Shown here: one piece after another, positions 62,560 to 64,000 of the stretch | Numbering within the stretch: the first letter of the stretch is position 1 | How the letters are laid out: the number at the start of each line of letters is the position of its first letter | NCBI GenBank assembly: GCA_963732655.1 | Contig: CAVTAI010000005.1 | Coordinates: 248,001 to 312,000 of the forward strand | DNA from: CAVTWS01 sp963732655 | GTDB lineage: Bacteria; Actinomycetota; Acidimicrobiia; Acidimicrobiales; SHLQ01 | Reading direction: 5' to 3' | Length of the DNA stretch: 64,000 bases | Made by a program: the position numbers and the translations under genes | Notes under the pieces: model-generated | What the model saw: the letters and a program-made list of their open reading frames with translations, nothing else | Databases searched by the model: none | What the model was told of the DNA's origin: nothing

Positions 62560-64000
62560 GTGAGGGCTCCTGTGGCGGCCAGCTCGGAGATCTCGTCGTC
62601 GGTGAAACCGAGGTACGCGGTGAGCGCCTCGTGCGTGTGCTGTCCGATGGCGGGGCCGGCGTGGGTGGGGTGGTGGGGTGTGGCCGAGAGGTGGGTGACG
62701 GGGCCCTCGTACTTCAGGGGGCCGATCACCGGGTGGTCGAGCTCGACGAAGAACTGGCGAGCGACGAGCTGCGGATCGCGGTGCAGGTCGGTCGCCCGGA
62801 GGACGGGATATGCGGGAACGCCGGCCGTGCGGAGCCGGGCGGCGATGGTGAACGCGTCGTGGTCCGACAACGCGTCAGCCAGCGCCGACTCGAGCTCCGC
62901 TCGTCGAGCGATCCGCGACTCGAGCGGGCCCTGGGCGGGGTCGCCGGTCAGCTGGGCGAGCGCGGGCAGGATCGTGCCGAGGGCCTTCCAGTGGGCCGGG
63001 GTCTCCACCGACACGGCGACGTACCGCTCGATTCCGGCGGTGCGATAGACGCCGTTCGGGCAGGCGAGGTCGGATTCGGTGCCACGGAGTCCGGCGACGT
63101 GGCCATTGACGGCGGCGTCGAGGATCATCGGTTCGAGCACGTGCATCGCCGCCTCGACCTGGGAGAGATCGATGTACTGGCCGACGCCGGTGCGTTCCCG
63201 ATGGTGCAACGCGGCAGCGAGGGCGGCCAGGGAGAAGCGCGGCGCCAAGAAGTCGGTGTAGGCGGCGAACGGCCCGGCCGGTAGGCGGTCCGGCCAGCCG
63301 GTGATGGCCACGAATCCGGCGAGCGCGGCGCCCTGGAGGCCGAACCCGGTGTAGGTGCGTTCTGGGCCGGTCTGGCCGCGCATGCACGACGACAGCATGA
63401 CGATGTCGGGACGGCGGGCCAGCACGCTCGTGGCGTCGAGCCCGTAACGGGCGGCCGTGCCGGGCACGAACGACTCCACGACGACGTCGGCCCAGTCGAT
63501 CATGCGACGCGCCACCTCGGTCGCGGCGTCGATGCCGAGGTCGAGGGCCAGACCGAGCTTCGACTGGTTGAAGTTGGCCATGCAGTGGCCGGTGCGATGG
63601 TCCGGGACACCGTCCTTCCAGGGCGGGATGATGCGCAACGGGTCGATATGGCTCTCGGACTCGACCCGCAACACCGTGGCCCCCAGGTTGGCCAGCTCCC
63701 GTGAGACGAGGGGGCCGGCACCGACCCACGAGAAGTCAGCGACCTTGAGTCCGTCGAACACGGCTCGTCGGGGCACCGCCGGCAAGGCGGGCGCAGTCAC
63801 GGTCGGCGCCCGCGAGATGCCGACCAGCTGCTGGTGCTCACCCAGCCGCGGAGCAGCCGCGGTGTATCGGATCGGGGTCTCGGTGAGCTTGGCGAACGGG
63901 CCGGGGTGCGTCGTGCCGTCAACGCGAACCCAGTAGCCGCGCGCCGCCAGGTGGGGATCCTCGAGCAACTCGGCGGCGGTCCACGCCGGGGCGACGAGGA
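62556..64000 (-). CDS. Two-domain CaiB/BaiF family III CoA-transferase (cut by window edge)
   Basis: At least 481 residues, continuing beyond the right edge. The start of the visible part (AWTAAELLEDPHLAARGYWV) is the end of a first CaiB domain. A linker leads to a second complete domain with VFDGLKVADFSWVGAGPLVSRELANLGATVLRVES, NQSKLGLALDLG, ADVVVESFVPGTAARYG and the closing LGFTDDEISELAATGAL. Fused double-domain forms transfer CoA between organic acids, often branched or aromatic acids. It overlaps the amidohydrolase gene by four bases. Confidence 0.87.
   Translation of the reverse strand, partial: LVAPAWTAAELLEDPHLAARGYWVRVDGTTHPGPFAKLTETPIRYTAAAPRLGEHQQLVGISRAPTVTAPALPAVPRRAVFDGLKVADFSWVGAGPLVSRELANLGATVLRVESESHIDPLRIIPPWKDGVPDHRTGHCMANFNQSKLGLALDLGIDAATEVARRMIDWADVVVESFVPGTAARYGLDATSVLARRPDIVMLSSCMRGQTGPERTYTGFGLQGAALAGFVAITGWPDRLPAGPFAAYTDFLAPRFSLAALAAALHHRERTGVGQYIDLSQVEAAMHVLEPMILDAAVNGHVAGLRGTESDLACPNGVYRTAGIERYVAVSVETPAHWKALGTILPALAQLTGDPAQGPLESRIARRAELESALADALSDHDAFTIAARLRTAGVPAYPVLRATDLHRDPQLVARQFFVELDHPVIGPLKYEGPVTHLSATPHHPTHAGPAIGQHTHEALTAYLGFTDDEISELAATGALT

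Overview
The window is a 64 kb piece of a high-GC bacterial chromosome, almost wall to wall with genes on both strands. GTG starts are frequent and 4-base stop/start overlaps are common. The gene set (F420-type luciferase-like oxidoreductases, many short-chain dehydrogenases, acyl-CoA and CaiB-type enzymes, a LexA box of the CGAAC-N4-GTTCG type, LPXTG-like and lipobox surface proteins, repeat-bearing secreted proteins) points to an actinobacterium, most likely of the class Acidimicrobiia. This placement is inference from gene content. No rRNA, tRNA, CRISPR array, insertion sequence or prophage was recognised.

Layout. 1-4.3 kb: two adjacent paralogous beta-sheet-type proteins sharing an RDRSWG motif, an APH-type kinase and a nitrobindin-like protein. 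4.3-17.2 kb: a tightly packed eight-gene minus-strand operon (SDR, APC permease, choline-kinase-like kinase, dimethylglycine/sarcosine dehydrogenase-like flavoenzyme, FGGY kinase, GlpA-like flavoenzyme with a BFD-type iron-sulfur tail, second FAD oxidoreductase, glutamine-synthetase-like ligase), with an aldehyde dehydrogenase divergent from it. This looks like uptake and breakdown of an amino-alcohol or methylated amine together with a glycerol-type moiety. 17.2-22.7 kb: housekeeping genes (RNase HII, NifU-N protein, TrmH methylase) and the SOS mutagenesis pair imuA'-imuB behind a LexA box. 22.7-28.9 kb: SDR, two MFS exporters, a phosphoribosyltransferase, an amidase. 28.9-40.4 kb: a molybdopterin enzyme and a divergent system made of a Liv-type ABC transporter (substrate-binding lipoprotein and fused LivH-LivM on minus; LivG and LivF on plus), a carotenoid-cleavage-type oxygenase, a TetR regulator and an acyl-CoA ligase. 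This looks like import, oxidative cleavage and CoA activation of an apocarotenoid- or stilbene-like compound.

40.4-50 kb: a DUF4230-like protein, a TerC protein, an LLM enzyme, an unknown gene, then the most striking object of the window: a GrdB/PrdB-family gene at 44442-45590 (minus) read through one in-frame UGA, giving a U-P-L-C motif, followed at the expected distance by a small hairpin that fits the bacterial SECIS model. It is therefore a candidate selenoprotein. It sits behind an acyl-CoA ligase and an SDR; a DUF35/thiolase-like pair is divergent from them. 50-64 kb: two secreted proteins built of the same roughly 120-residue repeat, a class II aldolase / amidohydrolase / carboxylesterase / SDR run, a small toxin-antitoxin-like nucleotidyltransferase pair, an ArsR/SRPBCC pair, a lipoprotein with an inhibitor-I78-like tail, a second amidohydrolase, and a two-domain CaiB CoA-transferase cut by the window edge.

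Six genes (near 5815, 18700, 24079, 33160, 40748 and 59720) are interrupted by what looks like a single-base frameshift. In each the second frame continues the family sequence to a sensible end, so either the assembly carries indel errors or these are real lesions. Coordinates given for those genes span both frames.
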